Assembly (NCBI GenBank): GCA_963738665.1
Contig: CAVTXL010000018.1
Location: forward strand, 124,001 to 188,000
Reading direction: 5' to 3'
DNA: 64,000 nt
Source of the DNA: JABDGM01 sp963738665
GTDB taxonomy: Bacteria > Planctomycetota > Planctomycetia > Pirellulales > Lacipirellulaceae
Shown piece after piece: positions 63,084 to 64,000 of the stretch. Below the pieces are notes generated by a model. The model did no database searches and was not told the DNA's origin. It was given only the letters and a program-made list of their open reading frames with translations. The position numbers and the translations under genes are program-made. Positions within the stretch are counted from its first letter, which is position 1. Each line of letters starts with the position of its first letter.

Positions 63084-64000
63084 TTAGACCGGTTCGGCGG
63101 CCAACCGGTGGCGGCGGATGCGTTGCATCAGCCAGAAGCCGGCGAGCGCACCGGCGAAGCAGATCAGCACGTCGTCGAACGAGGCGAAGCGGCCCGGAAG
63201 CAGAATTTGGCCCAGCTCGACCGCCAGCGCCAGGCCGGCAATGAGGCCCAGAAGCACCAGATTCGCCGCCGTGCGGCTGGCCGGGCGGAGCGTCGAGGTG
63301 AACGCCGGAACCCAGGCGCCGAGCGGCCCGAAGAGGAGCAGTTTTTGCAGGAAACCGTTGAGTGCGGAGAAGTAATCGCCTGCCAGCGCACGGGCGAAGG
63401 GCACGCTGACGAAGTTGGATAGGCGGTCGCCAATTAGAGCGGTGTTCGAGGTAGTGAAGTTGTAGGGGGCCCATAGCACGCCGACTACCACGAACGAATA
63501 AACGGCGGCCGCAAACAGCAAACGGGCCGAGGCGGCGGCCGTCGGAGCCGCTTCCGTGGGCCGGCGGCTGTAGCGGCGAAATCCATAGACGCCAGACGCG
63601 ACGCCGAGCATGCCGGTGAGGACGTCCGACGCGTCGCAGTAGCGGCTCAGCACGAAGAGTTGACCGAGCTCGATGCCGACGACGATTGCACCGCCGACGA
63701 CCAGGCTCCTGGGCCAGGTGCGAATTTCGCCGTTGCGGCGTGTGGGGAACGTGGCGGAGAACACGCCGACGGGAATGTAAAGGAGAATGTCCGTAACCAC
63801 GTCGTAGAGGATTTGAGACGCGGGGCCGCGGTACGCCGAGAAAGGCACCAGCGCGATCTGGCCGCGGCGAAACTTGTTGTACAGTTCGTCCGGATGGAGC
63901 GTGAGATCGAGCGGCGCGAGCGAATACAGCACCAGACCGAGGATATAGGCCAATAGGCACAGATCGAGCCAACTGTCGGCGCGCTTGTCGGCCAGAAAAT
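63084..64000 (-). CDS. VanZ-like multi-pass membrane protein, 5' end missing
   Basis: The frame is open to the window edge, so the N-terminus is missing. An internal ATG at 63953 starts MAYILGLVLYSLAPLDL, but coding character continues upstream (ADKRADSWLDLCLLAYILGL). About seven helices are visible. The VanZ hallmarks appear twice: DVVTDILLYIPVGVFSA with GIELGQLF and DASDVLTGMLG, then FLQKLLLFGPLGAWVPAF with AVELGQILLPGRFASFDDVLICFAGALAG. Two VanZ-like units in tandem are seen, pointing to internal duplication. VanZ itself gives low-level teicoplanin resistance, but most homologues have no known function. Hairpin repeat copy 3 follows the stop codon. Confidence 0.8.
   Translation of the reverse strand, partial: FLADKRADSWLDLCLLAYILGLVLYSLAPLDLTLHPDELYNKFRRGQIALVPFSAYRGPASQILYDVVTDILLYIPVGVFSATFPTRRNGEIRTWPRSLVVGGAIVVGIELGQLFVLSRYCDASDVLTGMLGVASGVYGFRRYSRRPTEAAPTAAASARLLFAAAVYSFVVVGVLWAPYNFTTSNTALIGDRLSNFVSVPFARALAGDYFSALNGFLQKLLLFGPLGAWVPAFTSTLRPASRTAANLVLLGLIAGLALAVELGQILLPGRFASFDDVLICFAGALAGFWLMQRIRRHRLAAEPV

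Overview
The window looks like chromosomal DNA of a Planctomycetota bacterium (Pirellulales-like). It is GC-rich and carries family combinations typical of that phylum: DUF1501, DUF1549/DUF1553 with CxxCH, DUF4159, DUF4175-like giants, Tat-exported Gfo/Idh oxidoreductases, and repeated MoxR/DUF58/BatA modules. No rRNA, tRNA or CRISPR array was recognised. Assignments come from reading motifs by eye; no search was run.

Layout. 1-13081 (+): 3' end of a FabZ-like dehydratase, a rhomboid protease, trmB, an isocitrate-lyase-family enzyme, then a terpenoid-type cluster at 3326-9904 (SHC-like cyclase, polyprenyl synthetase, chorismate-lyase-like protein, flavin halogenase-like oxidoreductase, GT4 glycosyltransferase), followed by rpsR, a thioesterase, a LolD-like ATPase and mnmE. 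13174-18301: a D-2-hydroxyacid dehydrogenase (-), then a DoxX-like membrane protein, a Gfo/Idh oxidoreductase and an orphan MalK-like ATPase (+). 18382-57289 (-): a degenerate NtrC-type regulator, a caspase-like peptidase with an EF-hand loop, an ISL3-type insertion sequence, two paralogous MoxR-DUF58-BatA-VWA-DUF4175 operons separated by a DUF4159 gene and a TPR metallopeptidase gene, then an EF-hand protein, a DUF1501 protein, a small protein, a membrane-anchored DUF1549/DUF1553 protein and an ECF sigma factor. 57705-62557 (+): a sugar-acid catabolic set (rhamnonate-dehydratase-like, SDR, broken lipoprotein, AraD1/FAH) and a secreted MetX-like hydrolase. 63084-64000 (-): a VanZ-like membrane protein running off the end.

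How genes work together. The 3.3-9.9 kb genes could make, cyclise, oxidise or halogenate, and glycosylate an isoprenoid, possibly joined to a chorismate-derived aromatic ring (inference). The MoxR/VWA modules couple AAA+ ATPases to cytoplasmic and membrane VWA proteins and very large periplasmic coiled-coil proteins, with peptidases nearby. The 57.7-61.3 kb genes fit the non-phosphorylated diketo-hydrolase route for L-rhamnonate-type sugar acids.

Caveat. More than 20 apparent frameshifts or in-frame stops break otherwise conserved genes, including trmB and mnmE. Most probably reflect sequence error, although one gene (38098-42453) is so dense in breaks that real decay is also possible. Broken genes are given here as single joined features.
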